Origin: CBFGRU01 sp965651255
GTDB lineage: Bacteria > Planctomycetota > Phycisphaerae > Phycisphaerales > SM1A02
DNA length: 37,445 nt
NCBI GenBank assembly: GCA_965651255.1
Contig: CBFGRU010000003.1
Coordinates: 1 to 37,445 of the forward strand
Reading direction: 5' to 3'
The notes under the pieces were generated by a model that saw nothing but the letters and a program-made list of their open reading frames with translations, did not search any database and was not told the DNA's origin. Both the position numbers and the translations under genes were made by a program. Positions 23,661 to 32,094 of the stretch are shown here, in pieces; within the stretch, counting starts at the first letter, position 1; every line of letters starts with the position of its first letter.

Positions 23661-24671
23661 TCAGTCGCCGGTCGAGCTTCCATGATATCCCTCGGGCAGG
23701 GTCATGCCGAGAGAAAGACCCATTTCCTCGAGCTTGCGCTTCACTTCGCGAAGCGAGGTCTTGCCGAACGAACGGACCTGAAGCAGATCGTTATCGTCCT
23801 TCACGACCAACTCCGAAACGTACTCAACCTTCGCCGAGGCCAGGCAGTTGTTCGCCCGAACGGAAAGGTCCAACTCCGAAACCGGCATATTCAGCTTGCG
23901 AATGAGTTCATCATCGACGCCCGCTGCCGCACGTGCCTCCGCGGACACGGTCTTCTCACCCGGGTCGAAGTACTGAACAAACGGGTTCAGATGCTTTCGC
24001 AGGATCTTTGCGGCCTCAACCATGGCCATCTCAGGCGTCACGGTACCGTTCGTCCAGATATCCAGAATCAACTTGTCATAGTTGGTTCGCTGGCCGACGC
24101 GGGTGTCTTCTGTCTTGTACCTCACGCGCGAGACCGGAGAGTAGATCGCGTCGATCGGAATCTCGCCGATGACCTGCTCTTCCTGTCGGCTGTACTGCTC
24201 ACTGGCCGGAACGTAACCACGCCCCTTGGTGACCGTGAACTCTGCTTCAAAGTCCACCTCGTCCGTCAGCGTGCAAATCACCAGGTTCGGGTTGTGAATT
24301 GTGATGGATGAGTCTGCCTCGATGAGATCAGCGGTGACTTCACCCGGTCCTGTCGCCGCCAGCCGCATCGTTTTCGGTTCATCGCTGTCAAGACTCACGA
24401 TGAGGTTCTTGATGTTCAGAACGATGTCGGTGACATCTTCCATCACTCCCGCAAGGGAGCTGAACTCGTGCTCGACCTTGTCGATGCGCACCTTCGTCAC
24501 CGCAGCGCCTTCGAGACTGGACAAAAGAATCCGTCGAAGACTGTTTCCGATCGTCGTGCCAAAGCCACGCTCGAACGGTTCGACAATGAATCGACCGAAG
24601 GTCTTTGATTTAGTGCTAGTTTCCGCCTCAACCCGTGCGGGTAACTCAAGTCCTCGCCAGCGAACATGCAT
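23661..24671 (-). CDS. rpoA: DNA-directed RNA polymerase alpha subunit
   Basis: 336 residues with both alpha domains. The N-terminal dimerisation domain shows FIVEPFERGFGTTIGNSLRRILLSSL (28-53) and EFSSLAGVMEDVTDI. The C-terminal domain (about 250-330) contains SVRANNCLASAKV, LLQVRSFGKTSL and EVKRKLEEMGLSLGM, the helix-hairpin-helix unit that contacts UP-element DNA and activators. The subunit nucleates polymerase assembly. A 166-nt gap separates it from rpsK; the S4 gene rpsD that often fills this place is absent. Confidence 0.97.
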   Translation of the reverse strand: MHVRWRGLELPARVEAETSTKSKTFGRFIVEPFERGFGTTIGNSLRRILLSSLEGAAVTKVRIDKVEHEFSSLAGVMEDVTDIVLNIKNLIVSLDSDEPKTMRLAATGPGEVTADLIEADSSITIHNPNLVICTLTDEVDFEAEFTVTKGRGYVPASEQYSRQEEQVIGEIPIDAIYSPVSRVRYKTEDTRVGQRTNYDKLILDIWTNGTVTPEMAMVEAAKILRKHLNPFVQYFDPGEKTVSAEARAAAGVDDELIRKLNMPVSELDLSVRANNCLASAKVEYVSELVVKDDNDLLQVRSFGKTSLREVKRKLEEMGLSLGMTLPEGYHGSSTGD

Positions 24672-24837
24672 CGATCGTACTCCGATTTTTCAGCAGGCCT
24701 GAATGCAGGCAACCGCGGGATTTCGGGAAGTGCCAGCCCTGCTGAGCAACTGACATCCCATCTTTCACGCGGAAACTCATACAAATTTGGTGGCAGCCGA
24801 CCCAACCGACTGCTTTTCGGTCATTGACTTCCTGCGA

Positions 24838-25209
24838 TCAAACGCGGCGGCGCTTTCGCGGCCGGCAGCCGTTGTGCGGAATCGGCGTGTGGTCTTCGAC
24901 CGCCATCACCTTCAGACCGTTATGTTCAAGAGCTGTAATCGCCGACTCTCGACCGCCACCCGGTCCTTTCACGCGCACTTCGACTTCGCGCATTCCGAAT
25001 CGTCGCGCCTTGGATGCAGCGCGTTCGGCCGCGCGGGTTGCCGCGAACGGTGTGCTTTTTCGCGCACCCTTGAACCCCATGCTTCCAGCGGAATCCCAGC
25101 ACAGGGTTTCGCCATTGACGTCAGTGATCGTAATGAGCGTATTGTTAAAGGTCGCCTTGATGTAGGCGATTCCCTTGACGACATTCTTTCGAACTTTTTT
25201 CTTGGCCAT
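24838..25209 (-). CDS. rpsK: Ribosomal protein S11
   Basis: S11 of the 30S platform, 123 residues. Family signs: AYIKATFNNTLITITD (16-31), GSMGFKGARKSTPFAA (43-58), VRVKGPGGGRESAI (79-92) and the basic end HNGCRPRKRRRV. It lies 69 nt after rpsM and is normal in length. Confidence 0.97.
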   Translation of the reverse strand: MAKKKVRKNVVKGIAYIKATFNNTLITITDVNGETLCWDSAGSMGFKGARKSTPFAATRAAERAASKARRFGMREVEVRVKGPGGGRESAITALEHNGLKVMAVEDHTPIPHNGCRPRKRRRV

Positions 25210-25278
25210 CGAGCAACTGCCTCTTCACTGCGCCGTCCAGCGCGAGCACGAACCAAACACCGTTCCATCAAGATGACA

Positions 25279-25659
25279 TTACTTGGCTTTCACGCCCTTC
25301 TTTCCGGCAACCGTCTTCTTCTTACCCTTCCTCGTCCGCGCATTGCACCGTGTTCGCTGTCCTCGCGTGGGCAGACCCTTGCGATGACGATCACCTCGAT
25401 AGCTGCGAATGTCCTTCAGGCGCTGAATGTTCTGCTGCACCTGCCGGCGAAGCGCGCCTTCGACGATGTAGTTCGTATCGATGATCTGCGTGATTCGACT
25501 GACTTCCTCATCCGAAAGCTCACGCGCCCGCTTGTCCGGGTCAATGTTCGCTTCCGTCAGAATGTCTGCAGCAAACTTCGGACCGATACCGTGCAGATAC
25601 TGCAGGGCATAGAGAATCTTCTTGCGATCAGGAAGGTCGATACCAGCGATACGGGGCAT
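25279..25659 (-). CDS. rpsM: Ribosomal protein S13
   Basis: S13 of the 30S head, contacting the 50S subunit and P-site tRNA. The 126 residues begin MPRIAGIDLPDRKK and include LQYLHGIGP (19-27), RLKDIRSYRGDRHRKGLPTRGQRT near 80-103, and a Lys-rich tail that reaches the tRNA. It lies between rpmJ and rpsK as in most bacteria. Confidence 0.97.
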   Translation of the reverse strand: MPRIAGIDLPDRKKILYALQYLHGIGPKFAADILTEANIDPDKRARELSDEEVSRITQIIDTNYIVEGALRRQVQQNIQRLKDIRSYRGDRHRKGLPTRGQRTRCNARTRKGKKKTVAGKKGVKAK

Positions 25660-25706
25660 GTCCGTGCTCCAGTCTACTCAAATCGGCGGGGCAATCTGAA
25701 ACCAGT

Positions 25707-25823
25707 TTAACCCTGCCGCTGCTTCAGACGCGGGTTCTTCTTGTTGATGACAAACAACTTGCCTTTGCGGCGGACAATCTGACAGTCTTTCGTACGACGT
25801 TTGATGCTGCTGCGAACTTTCAT
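25707..25823 (-). CDS. rpmJ: Ribosomal protein L36, cysteine-poor form
   Basis: A 38-residue protein read directly from the minus strand: starts MKVRSSIKRR, has IVRRKGKLFVI in the middle and ends LKQRQG, the L36 signature. Zinc-type L36 has three Cys and one His; here only Cys14 remains, with Thr, Asn and Leu at or near the other ligand positions. It is thus the zinc-independent form. It lies between infA and rpsM, its usual place. Confidence 0.95.
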   Translation of the reverse strand: MKVRSSIKRRTKDCQIVRRKGKLFVINKKNPRLKQRQG

Positions 25824-25877
25824 GGTCAACTCCGTTTCCCGCGACCAGCGACTGCCATCGGGATGAGTGATACGAGA

Positions 25878-26093
25878 TTACTTGCGGAAGATGATTCGGC
25901 CCTTGGTCAGGTCATACGGACTCAACTCAACCGTGACTCGATCACCGGGCAGGATGCGGATAAAGAACTTTCGCATCTTGCCGCTTACGTAGGCCAGAAT
26001 CTCCTGATCGTTCTCGAGGCGCACCTTGAACTTTGCGTCAGGCAACGCCTCAGTCACTTCGGCTTCCAGGGTGATCTTCTCTTCCTTCGGCAT
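25878..26093 (-). CDS. infA: Translation initiation factor IF-1
   Basis: 71 residues forming the OB fold of IF-1, which occupies the ribosomal A site during initiation. Matches include VTEALPDAKFKVRLEN (13-28), AYVSGKMRKFFIRILPGDRVTVELSPYDLTKGRI (34-67). The ATG at 26093 gives the standard start MPKEEKI; longer upstream in-frame starts would add residues foreign to the family. Placed between map and rpmJ, the classical order. Confidence 0.97.
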   Translation of the reverse strand: MPKEEKITLEAEVTEALPDAKFKVRLENDQEILAYVSGKMRKFFIRILPGDRVTVELSPYDLTKGRIIFRK

Positions 26094-26104
26094 GGATCTC
26101 CGTC

Positions 26105-27019
26105 TTATGCGGTACGGCCGTCCGTCAACACTTCCGCTCCGAACCGGGTAATTGCAATGGTATGCTCTACATGGCAAGCCCGGCGACCATCACAGGTCCG
26201 AACGGTCCAGCCATCACTTGCCACCTCAGTCTCCGATGTCCCAAGCGTGAGCATAGGCTCCACACACAGTGTCATCCCGGCTTCCAACGTGAAATCGTAG
26301 CCACGAAGGAATGAATCGGTCAGAAAACAAGGGACCTGCGGCTGCTCATGAAGCTCTCGACCGATGCCGTGTCCGACGAAATCACGAACGATCCCATACC
26401 GATCACGTCTGGCCGCGGCTTCGAGCACCCGAGCGACCTCGCTCCACTTCCGACCTGGGCGCATCATGGCGATCGCGGCTGCAAGCAGACGCCGGCCATC
26501 GTCAATCAGCTTCATCGATGCAGGATCACTCCCCCCGACCGGTACCGTCACGGCAGCGTCGGCACACCAGCCATTTAGCCGAACACCGCAGTCGATCGAT
26601 ACGATATCACCGGCCACCAGCCGCCGCGATCCCGGGACACCATGGACAACTTCCTCATTGATGCTGATGCAGGTTGAGGCAGGGAAAGGGGCCGATCCGG
26701 TAGACGATTCATATCCCAGGAAGAGACTTGTCCCTCCTGCGGCACGAATCACATCGGAAGCGATTGCGTCCAGTTCAAACGTCGTGATGCCGGGCACCGC
26801 CGCCCGGACCGCCGCATCCAATGCGCGGTGCACGAGTTCGCCTGCCCGCCGCATCTGCAGAAGTTCGGCGCTGGTTCGAACGCCAATTCCACTCTTTGGC
26901 CGGACTAAATCGGCCTTCGTCTGGCTTTCAACCTGGGCAAGCCCGCCCTTGACGGCGCTCCGCGGCGCGGATGTTATGGAGGAGACGTTCATCACAGCGG
27001 TGGAATCCTCATATCTCAT
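26105..27019 (-). CDS. map: Methionine aminopeptidase, type I
   Basis: Removes the N-terminal methionine from new proteins. The dinuclear metal site is complete: Asp in SIDCGVRL, Asp in WCADAAVTV, His in GHGIGRELHE, Glu in CVEPML and Glu in HVEHTIAI; the substrate His of EEVVHGVPG is also present. The ATG at 27019 overlaps the secY stop (ATGA, 27016-27019). From there the protein has 304 residues, with ~45 N-terminal residues more than the minimal type Ia enzyme; a later ATG (codon 10) is possible. The adenylate kinase gene often found between secY and map is missing. Confidence 0.95.
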   Translation of the reverse strand: MRYEDSTAVMNVSSITSAPRSAVKGGLAQVESQTKADLVRPKSGIGVRTSAELLQMRRAGELVHRALDAAVRAAVPGITTFELDAIASDVIRAAGGTSLFLGYESSTGSAPFPASTCISINEEVVHGVPGSRRLVAGDIVSIDCGVRLNGWCADAAVTVPVGGSDPASMKLIDDGRRLLAAAIAMMRPGRKWSEVARVLEAAARRDRYGIVRDFVGHGIGRELHEQPQVPCFLTDSFLRGYDFTLEAGMTLCVEPMLTLGTSETEVASDGWTVRTCDGRRACHVEHTIAITRFGAEVLTDGRTA

Positions 27020-28428
27020 CCACGAGGTCCGCGCAGGCGCGTTCCCCGGCCACCGCTATCAAGGAATCCAGCGTAGTTCCGCATCAGAAGGTTGGCTTCA
27101 ATGCGCTGCATCAAGTCAAGCCCGACGCTGACGACAATCAGCAGACCGGTACCGCCAAGGAAGCTGGATACGAAGAACGGCACACCCATTTCCGTACTGA
27201 CAAGTTCGGGAATGATCGCAATCACGGCAAGGAACCCAGCCCCGACGTAGGTGATGCGTTCCATCACCGTCTCCAGATACTCAGCCGTTCGCGGACCGGG
27301 TCGCAGCCCCGGAATGAAGCTTCCATTCTCGCGGAGTTGCTTGGCCATGTCTTCCGGGCTGAACTGAACGGTCGTCCAGAAGTAGCTGAAGAAGTAGATC
27401 ATGACCACCTGGACCATGATGTAGGGGAACGTCCCCATCTGGAAGTTTTCCGCAACGAAAGCCGTGGTGTTCGACCACCACTCGGGACCTGTGATCGCAC
27501 GCTGAGCGAGCCAGGAGAAGAACACACTCGGGAAAATCAGGAGTGAGCTGGCGAAAATGATCGGCATCACACCTGCATGGTTGACGCGAAGCGGAAGGAA
27601 GTGCTTCTGCCCGCCCATCACGCGCCGGCCACCGGCCCGGATGTGCTTGGCCTGCTGAATCGGAATCCGCCGCGTTGCGACGGTGATCAGAACCGCGCCA
27701 GCAACCACGAAGACAAATGCGGCAATCAGGAACAGGAGGCCGATGATTCCAATCTCACCGGCTTGACGATCCTGCTGGCTGAATGAGGTATTCTCAGCAA
27801 GCCACTGCACCGCCCCCGGCATGCTGGCGATAATCCCCGCCGTCAGGATAAGGGATACGCCATTCCCGATGCCGTACTTATCGATCTGTTCACCAAGCCA
27901 CATCAGGAAGAGACTGCCTGCTGTGAGCGCGGTCAGGCCAGACAGATAGAACAACAAGCGAGCAGTCTCTGTGGCAGTGAACGCGTACTGCACGAGGCCA
28001 CTCGCCTCCAGATACCGCATCCACATGAAGCCCTGGATAAAACAAAGACCAACGGTCGTGTATCGCGTCCACTCGGTAATCTTCTGCTGTCCCGTCGCGC
28101 CTTCCTTTTTCAATTGTTGAAGGCGCGGAACCGCAGACTGCAGCAACTGGAAAATGATCGCCGCCGTAATGTAGGGCATGATGCCCAGGCCGAAGATCGT
28201 CGACTGACCGAAGTCACCGCCCGTAAAAATCGAAGCGAACGTTAACCATCGGCCAAACCCGGTCTCGTCCTGGGCCGCCTTCTGCGCCGCTTCAACCAGC
28301 TGGTGCTGATTCACACCAGGCAGCGGAATGAAGAAGCCGAGCCGGTAGATGACCAGCATTCCGAGCGTGAAAAAGACCTTCTTGCGAAGGTCAGGAATGC
28401 GGAAGATATTCAGGAATGCCTGGAGCAT
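27016..28428 (-). CDS. secY: Preprotein translocase subunit SecY
   Basis: The channel subunit of the Sec translocon, 470 residues with ten membrane helices. It begins LNIFRIPDLRKKVFFTLGMLVIYRLGFFIPLPGVN, has the plug-containing first loop, YITAAIIFQLL near 126-136, the cytoplasmic loop with RRIPIQQAKH, and PEDMAKQLRENGSFIPGLRPG near 355-375. It exports or inserts nascent proteins together with SecE and SecG encoded elsewhere. It follows rplO by 24 nt and is coupled to map. Slightly longer than E. coli SecY (443). Confidence 0.97.
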   Translation of the reverse strand: MLQAFLNIFRIPDLRKKVFFTLGMLVIYRLGFFIPLPGVNQHQLVEAAQKAAQDETGFGRWLTFASIFTGGDFGQSTIFGLGIMPYITAAIIFQLLQSAVPRLQQLKKEGATGQQKITEWTRYTTVGLCFIQGFMWMRYLEASGLVQYAFTATETARLLFYLSGLTALTAGSLFLMWLGEQIDKYGIGNGVSLILTAGIIASMPGAVQWLAENTSFSQQDRQAGEIGIIGLLFLIAAFVFVVAGAVLITVATRRIPIQQAKHIRAGGRRVMGGQKHFLPLRVNHAGVMPIIFASSLLIFPSVFFSWLAQRAITGPEWWSNTTAFVAENFQMGTFPYIMVQVVMIYFFSYFWTTVQFSPEDMAKQLRENGSFIPGLRPGPRTAEYLETVMERITYVGAGFLAVIAIIPELVSTEMGVPFFVSSFLGGTGLLIVVSVGLDLMQRIEANLLMRNYAGFLDSGGRGTRLRGPRG

Positions 28429-28452
28429 CGATCAACTCGTCCTTGCGCGTGT

Positions 28453-28947
28453 TCAGGCAGATTGGCTGACTTCGCCATCTGAACGCTGCCACTTTCGCTT
28501 ACCGACCTCCGTCACGGTCCCGCCTGCGGCCTCGATCTTCTTCTTTGCACTAGCCGAGAATTTGGCAGCCGTGACGTTCAGCTTCTTTGAAATCTCGCCT
28601 TCGCCGAGAACCTTCAGTGGGAGCGACGTATCGCGCACGAGGCCCAGCTTGGCAAGCGATTCAAGGGTTACATCGGCACCATTTTCGCAGGCAGCATCCA
28701 GGTCACGGATATTGACCAACACGAAGTGCTTCTGAAAGCGGAAGTTCGAGAACCCACGCTTGGGAATTCGTCGAAACAGCGGCATCTGCCCGCCTTCATA
28801 GCTGGCGCGGCGCTTCCAGCCACTGCGCGACTTCGCGCCCTTATGACCGCGACCTGCGGTGCCGCCTTGGCCACTCCCGTCGCCACGGCCAAGCCGCTTG
28901 CGATTCGGATACCGACCGACTTCCTGGGTAATCTCATGAATCATCAT
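28453..28947 (-). CDS. rplO: Ribosomal protein L15
   Basis: 164 residues with the glycine-rich N-terminal arm RLGRGDGSGQGGTAGRGHKG (18-37) that winds into 23S rRNA, then GGQMPLFRRIPKRGF, and the C-terminal globular fold. Two adjacent ATGs (28947, 28944) are possible. The gene follows rpsE after 77 nt; that gap is too short and lacks a frame for rpmD (L30), which normally lies here. Confidence 0.96.
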   Translation of the reverse strand: MMIHEITQEVGRYPNRKRLGRGDGSGQGGTAGRGHKGAKSRSGWKRRASYEGGQMPLFRRIPKRGFSNFRFQKHFVLVNIRDLDAACENGADVTLESLAKLGLVRDTSLPLKVLGEGEISKKLNVTAAKFSASAKKKIEAAGGTVTEVGKRKWQRSDGEVSQSA

Positions 28948-29024
28948 GATGCGGGACTCACTTCCGTCCGTTCGAGCTCACAGACAATCATTCAATGGAC
29001 CGAATCACTGCCGGTTCAGAAACA

Positions 29025-29729
29025 TCAATTCTCAGATGAGGAATCCGACTCCTCTGATGGCGGAGCGTCCAGCTGACCACCCCGCTGCTTGCCCGGCCCT
29101 CCACGCCCGGGGCCACCGCCACGCTTTCCGCGTCCACCTCGCTTGTCACCTTGTTCCGATTTGGCCGGCTCGCGCTTTGGCTTGGCCTTCGGCTCGGGCA
29201 TGAAAGCACGGCCACGCTCAATCGCTTCCTGCACCGTGGTCTTATCGATCGCGACCTCGCGAAGGGACTCGATCTCATCCTTCGTTCGCAAGTGCGAAAG
29301 GCCGTTGAACACTGCCTTGATCAGATTCTTTGGATTCGTAGAACCGAAGCTCTTCGTCAGACAGTCCTGCAAACCAAACATTTCGAGGACAGCACGAACC
29401 GCGGCTCCGGCAATAACACCAGTACCCGGCGACGCGGGCACCAGTCGAACCGAGCATGCGCCGAACTTCCCTTCGACGACATGCGGGATGGTCCGGCCTT
29501 CCATCGGGAAGCTGATCAGCTTGCGCTTTGCTTCCTTCTGGGCCTTCTCAATCGCCTGCGGAACCTGGTTTGCCTTGGCGTACCCCATGCCGACTCGACC
29601 GTTTCGGTCGCCAACAACCACGAGCGCGCCGAAGGAGAATCGGCGTCCGCCCTTCACCGTCGCCGACGTTCGGTAAATGCCGACCGTGATCGACTCGAGG
29701 GATTGTACATCATCAAGCATTTCTGGCAT
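29025..29729 (-). CDS. rpsE: Ribosomal protein S5 with Gly/Arg-rich C-terminal tail
   Basis: S5 of the 30S subunit, important for translational fidelity. Core signs: VKGGRRFSFGALVVVGDRNGRVGMGYAKANQVPQAI (26-61), RLVPASPGTGVIAGAAVRAVLE (97-118) and NPKNLIKAV. At 234 residues it exceeds E. coli S5 (167). The extra ~55 residues are a low-complexity tail with RGGRGKRGGGPGRG-type repeats followed by an acidic serine-rich end, probably disordered and possibly RNA-contacting. Confidence 0.96.
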   Translation of the reverse strand: MPEMLDDVQSLESITVGIYRTSATVKGGRRFSFGALVVVGDRNGRVGMGYAKANQVPQAIEKAQKEAKRKLISFPMEGRTIPHVVEGKFGACSVRLVPASPGTGVIAGAAVRAVLEMFGLQDCLTKSFGSTNPKNLIKAVFNGLSHLRTKDEIESLREVAIDKTTVQEAIERGRAFMPEPKAKPKREPAKSEQGDKRGGRGKRGGGPGRGGPGKQRGGQLDAPPSEESDSSSEN

Positions 29730-29801
29730 GGCGCTGGCCTTCTTCCATCATCGCCGAAACAGTGCTGCAATGGCTGTCTCGACGGTCTTCATCCTGTTCA
29801 A

Positions 29802-30167
29802 TCAAAGAGTCAGTCCGCCTTCTCGGGCGGCATCGGCCACGGCGCGAACGCGACCGTGGTAGCGGAAACCATTGCGATCAAACACCACGGCGGAGACACC
29901 CGCCGCGCGAGCGCGATCCGCAATGGCCTTCCCAACTGCTTTCGCGGCTTCACAGTTACTCGTAGCCGCCGATGCGCACACATCTTTTTCCGTCGTCGAT
30001 GCCGAGGCGATCGTCCTGCCCGCAAGGTCATCGATCACCTGAGCGTAAATGTGCTTCTGCGATCGAAAAATCGACAGACGCGGCCGGCTCGGCACACCGA
30101 ACAAGCGCTTCCGCAAACCACGTTTGCGACGGGTACGACGTTGATGACGAACAATTGCGTTCTGCAT
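29802..30167 (-). CDS. rplR: Ribosomal protein L18
   Basis: L18, which binds 5S rRNA in the central protuberance. 121 residues: basic start RRTRRKRGLRKRLFG (9-23), RPRLSIFRSQKHIYAQVIDD (28-47), and the end VVFDRNGFRYHGRVRAVADAAREGGL. Normal length and order (rplF-rplR-rpsE). Confidence 0.96.
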   Translation of the reverse strand: MQNAIVRHQRRTRRKRGLRKRLFGVPSRPRLSIFRSQKHIYAQVIDDLAGRTIASASTTEKDVCASAATSNCEAAKAVGKAIADRARAAGVSAVVFDRNGFRYHGRVRAVADAAREGGLTL

Positions 30168-30204
30168 GGCTGAAACCGTCCCTCAAAGGGTCTGGCAGAC
30201 TCCG

Positions 30205-30762
30205 TTAAGAGCCAAACGCCTTCCCTTGCTTTCGAATAATCGTTTCGTCGGAGTACTTGATGCCCTTTCCGTTGTACGGCTCGGGCTTGCGCGTGGATCG
30301 AATACGAGATGCGAAGGCACCGACCTGCTGCTTGTCCGGACCAGCAACCGTAATCACGCTGCCTTCAACCGTACAGTCCAGACCCATCGGAATGGCGAGC
30401 GTAATCGTATTGCAATAGCCGACGTTCAGAAGCAGGTTTCGGCCCTGCAGCTTCGCATTCCAGCCCACGCCGTTGACTTCCAGCTTCTTGACGAAGCCAC
30501 TGGTGACACCTTCCACCAGTCCCTGCAGCCGCGATCGCGTCGTTCCCCAATGTGCACGCGCCTGACCTTCGGCCATCTTTGATTCTGGAATCGAGCAGGC
30601 GAACTCACGATCACCCTCATTCCACTCAACGGATACCACCGGGTGGTACTCAAAAGACAACTTGCCTTTGGGCCCTTCCACACGAACCGTCCGTGAGGCA
30701 TGGTCGTGGTTGACCTTGACCGCCGCAGGCACCGCAACTGGTTTTTTTCCGATACGAGACAT
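30205..30762 (-). CDS. rplF: Ribosomal protein L6
   Basis: L6 near the GTPase-associated centre, 185 residues in two repeats. It starts MSRIGKKPVAVP and contains VEGPKGKLSFEY (32-43) and near the C terminus RKPEPYNGKGIKYSDE. The ATG at 30762 gives the conventional start, with AGGAGC about ten bases upstream; a GTG two codons earlier is less likely. Confidence 0.96.
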   Translation of the reverse strand: MSRIGKKPVAVPAAVKVNHDHASRTVRVEGPKGKLSFEYHPVVSVEWNEGDREFACSIPESKMAEGQARAHWGTTRSRLQGLVEGVTSGFVKKLEVNGVGWNAKLQGRNLLLNVGYCNTITLAIPMGLDCTVEGSVITVAGPDKQQVGAFASRIRSTRKPEPYNGKGIKYSDETIIRKQGKAFGS

Positions 30763-30782
30763 GATCACTGCGCTCCTGCGTC

Positions 30783-31181
30783 TCAGGTCACGATGGCTAC
30801 CAACTCGCCGCCGATCCGTTCTTCACGACATTTGCGATCGCTCATCAACCCCTTTGAGGTTGAAACGATGGCAATTCCCAAACCCTGGAGCGGTCGGGGG
30901 AGATCCGACATCTTGCTGTACACGCGACGACCAGGACGTGAGTGACGGGTAATCTCCTGGATGACCCCCTCTCCGCGTGGGCCGTACTTCAACGTGATGT
31001 CGATCAGACCCTGGCGACCGTCCTCGATCACTTCAAAATCGGTGATGTAACCCTCTTCCGCCAGAACCTTGGCAACGCCCTGGTTCAGCTTGCTGTTGAG
31101 CACCTGTACGCGCGCCGCCCGATTGCGCGTCGCGTTGCGGATGCGTGTCAGCATGTCAGCGGTGATGTCCTGCTGCGACAT
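30783..31181 (-). CDS. rpsH: Ribosomal protein S8
   Basis: S8 of the 30S platform, an early-assembling 16S rRNA binder that in E. coli represses the spc operon. 132 residues: ADMLTRIRNATR (9-20), LKYGPRGEGVIQEI and the conserved VSTSKGLMSDRKCRE near 106-120. It follows rpsN after 77 nt, ahead of rplF. Confidence 0.97.
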   Translation of the reverse strand: MSQQDITADMLTRIRNATRNRAARVQVLNSKLNQGVAKVLAEEGYITDFEVIEDGRQGLIDITLKYGPRGEGVIQEITRHSRPGRRVYSKMSDLPRPLQGLGIAIVSTSKGLMSDRKCREERIGGELVAIVT

Positions 31182-31258
31182 ATCGATCCATTCTCCAACA
31201 CGTGGGCGGTTTCGGCGGACACTCCGCCGACCTGCCGACGCGATTTCATCTCAACGTT

Positions 31259-31444
31259 TTACCAACTGGCCTTCCGCATGCCCGGAATCATGCCTTTCAG
31301 TGCAAGCTCACGCAGCATGATGCGGCTGATTCGAAACTTGCGGTACACACTTCGCGAACGACCGGTGATCTCGCAACGACTGACCTTCCGCGTCGAGAAC
31401 TTCGGTTGCTTCTTCATCTTCGCAAAGACTGCCTTGCTGGCCAT
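31259..31444 (-). CDS. rpsN: Ribosomal protein S14, short form without zinc site
   Basis: 61 residues, the short type usually called S14 type Z: starts MASKAVFAKM, has RKVSRCEITGRSRSVYRKF (19-37) and ends GMIPGMRKASW. The zinc form carries two CxxC pairs; here only Cys24 remains, with Thr27, Ser40 and Met43 at the other ligand positions. The fold is probably kept without zinc. The ATG at 31444 fits family length; the frame stays open further upstream. Located between rplE and rpsH as usual. Confidence 0.95.
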   Translation of the reverse strand: MASKAVFAKMKKQPKFSTRKVSRCEITGRSRSVYRKFRISRIMLRELALKGMIPGMRKASW

Positions 31445-31478
31445 ACAAACGATCCTTTCCACCTCGAGAACGTTGGAT

Positions 31479-32060
31479 TCATGCCTCATCACGACGAACG
31501 AACGGCATGCCCAACTCCTTGAGGACGAACTTGCTCATTTCCGTGTTCGAATTCTCAAACACGATGTTGATGTTCATTCCGTGGGTGAACGTGACATTGG
31601 CCATGTTGATTTCCGGCCAAACCGCCTGCTCATTCAGACCCATGGCGTACGAGCCGCCTTGGTCGAACGAGTTGTCCTTCACACCACGAAAGTCCTTGAT
31701 ACGAGGAATCGCCAGGTTGATGAGGCGATCCAGGAAGTGCCACATGCGCTCGCGTCGAAGCGTCACCATCACACCCGACGGCGCACCTTCGCGCACCTTG
31801 AAGTTCGCAACCGACTTCTTCGCCATGATCATCACGGGTTTCTGACCGGTGATGGTCTGAAGCGTGTCGAAAACGGTATCGCGCACTTCCGGCTTGAGTT
31901 TCTGATTCTCAAGAAAACGACCGACACCGCAGTTCAGCACCACTTTCGTGATACGAGGCAGTTGATGCTTGTTGGTCAACCCGAACTGCTTCATCACCTT
32001 CTCGGCGATGTCTTCGCGGTACGTCTTCTGCAGTCTGGGGAGTTCCTTCTGGGCCACCAT
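31479..32060 (-). CDS. rplE: Ribosomal protein L5
   Basis: L5 binds 5S rRNA and the P-site tRNA elbow. 193 residues: LPRITKVVLNCGVG (33-46), the TITGQKPVMIMAKKSVANFKVREG block (69-92), and MNINIVFENSN near the C terminus. Preceded by GGAG; slightly longer than E. coli L5 (179), with a short extra C terminus. Confidence 0.96.
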   Translation of the reverse strand: MVAQKELPRLQKTYREDIAEKVMKQFGLTNKHQLPRITKVVLNCGVGRFLENQKLKPEVRDTVFDTLQTITGQKPVMIMAKKSVANFKVREGAPSGVMVTLRRERMWHFLDRLINLAIPRIKDFRGVKDNSFDQGGSYAMGLNEQAVWPEINMANVTFTHGMNINIVFENSNTEMSKFVLKELGMPFVRRDEA

Positions 32061-32094
32061 TACTGGGCTTCTCCGTGGTCAATCGTCTCTGGAA

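Noticed and set aside
22923..24311. Long open frame on the plus strand opposite rplQ and rpoA
   Set aside because: It is antisense to two unmistakable conserved genes, has no family resemblance and runs through their boundary; an artefact of GC-rich codon use.
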